In this document: one piece after another, positions 13,759-14,243 of the stretch
How the letters are laid out: every line of letters starts with the position of its first letter
Numbering within the stretch: position 1 is the first letter of the stretch
Translations under genes and position numbers: made by a program
Notes under the pieces: generated by a model
Seen by the model: only the letters and a program-made list of their open reading frames with translations
Told to the model about the DNA's origin: nothing
Database searches by the model: none
Assembly: GCA_002383605.1 (NCBI GenBank)
Contig: DFYK01000121.1
Coordinates: forward strand, 1-14,243
DNA from: Proteiniphilum sp. UBA4084
GTDB lineage: Bacteria > Bacteroidota > Bacteroidia > Bacteroidales > Dysgonomonadaceae
Length of the DNA: 14,243 nt
Direction of reading: 5' to 3'

Positions 13759-14243
13759 TCAGTGGAAAATATAAATCGAGAAGGATACAGGTACCTTCCA
13801 ACCTGAAAGCGAGACCCACAACCGATTTCGCAAAGGAGAACCTTTTCAATATTCTGAACAACAGGATAGACTGGGAAGAAACCACTGCGCTCGATCTTTT
13901 TTCCGGTACCGGGAGCATTGCACTGGAGCTGGTCTCACGGGGCTGCCCCTATGTGGTAAGCGTGGAACAGAATCAAAATCATTTCAACTTCATCTGTCAT
14001 GCGCAGGAGAAGCTGGGCGCAAAGGAGCTTTTCCCGGTCAGGGCTGATGTCTTCAAATATCTGCAATCGCTGAGACAGCAGTTTGATTTTATTTTTGCCG
14101 ACCCGCCCTACGAGCTTGCAGGAATTGAGCAACTGCCGCTCATCATCTTTGAAAAGAATCTGCTGAGGGCAGAGGGGTTGTTTGTGCTGGAACATTCCAA
14201 AAAATTCAACTTCTCCCATCTGCCTCACTTTCTGGAGGAACGT
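13749..14243 (+). CDS. rsmD: 16S rRNA (guanine966-N2)-methyltransferase, 3' end missing
   Basis: Methylates N2 of G966 in 16S rRNA within the assembled small subunit. The frame begins MRIISGKYKSRRI, the conserved opening of RsmD, and runs for 165 codons to the window edge. Motif I of the Rossmann methyltransferase fold is LDLFSGTGS (48-56), an acidic residue closing the next strand is E73 in SVEQ, and the catalytic DPPY is at 118-121 (FADPPYE). About 15-25 residues are missing compared with the usual family length. The start overlaps the DUF3822 stop by ten bases, which fixes the start choice. Confidence 0.93.
   Translation, partial: MRIISGKYKSRRIQVPSNLKARPTTDFAKENLFNILNNRIDWEETTALDLFSGTGSIALELVSRGCPYVVSVEQNQNHFNFICHAQEKLGAKELFPVRADVFKYLQSLRQQFDFIFADPPYELAGIEQLPLIIFEKNLLRAEGLFVLEHSKKFNFSHLPHFLEER

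Noticed and set aside
1..14243. CRISPR arrays, tRNA or rRNA genes, insertion sequences, phage or defence genes
   Set aside because: No spaced direct repeats, cloverleaf sequences, transposase motifs or defence-system domains were seen on either strand.

Overview
The window looks like a Bacteroidota chromosome, most probably order Bacteroidales; a Dysgonomonadaceae-type organism is my inference, not something shown. The grounds are Bacteroidota promoter boxes (TAnnTTTG at -7) ahead of several genes, weak or absent Shine-Dalgarno sequences, a DUF3822 gene abutting rsmD, and a typical starch/maltose utilisation locus. No tRNA, rRNA, CRISPR array, insertion sequence or prophage gene was seen.

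Layout. (1) Positions 1-6005 are an alpha-glucan locus. It starts with the 3' part of a GH13 alpha-amylase on the + strand, followed by a long-chain flavodoxin with its own promoter. On the - strand, in transcription order, come a LacI-family regulator, an SLC45/GPH-type sugar permease and a GH13 lipoprotein. A CG-centred palindrome between lacI and the permease is a good candidate operator. The likely logic is that surface and periplasmic GH13 enzymes cut starch and maltodextrins, the permease imports the products, and the LacI protein senses them. (2) Positions 6006-7493 hold a stand-alone arginine deiminase. Its leader carries a -7/-33 promoter, a 26-codon upstream ORF that overlaps the deiminase start as ATGA, and a long-range stem that would hide the upstream ORF's start codon. 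(3) Positions 7503-12099 are a - strand run of core genes: SF1 RecD-like helicase, an unknown cytosolic protein with an 18-bp tandem repeat, rsmI, a coiled-coil lipoprotein, and a YjjG-type HAD nucleotidase. (4) Positions 12214-14243 on the + strand hold a single-pass membrane protein of unknown function, a DUF3822 protein and the 5' part of rsmD, closely packed as a probable operon.

Most of the window is ordinary. The parts that deserve a second look are the arginine deiminase leader, the lacI-permease operator, a heptanucleotide tandem repeat between permease and amylase, a strong hairpin just ahead of the HAD gene, and the membrane-protein/DUF3822 pair, which may form an unrecognised inner-membrane assembly. 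I did not find a clear, complete, new multi-gene system.
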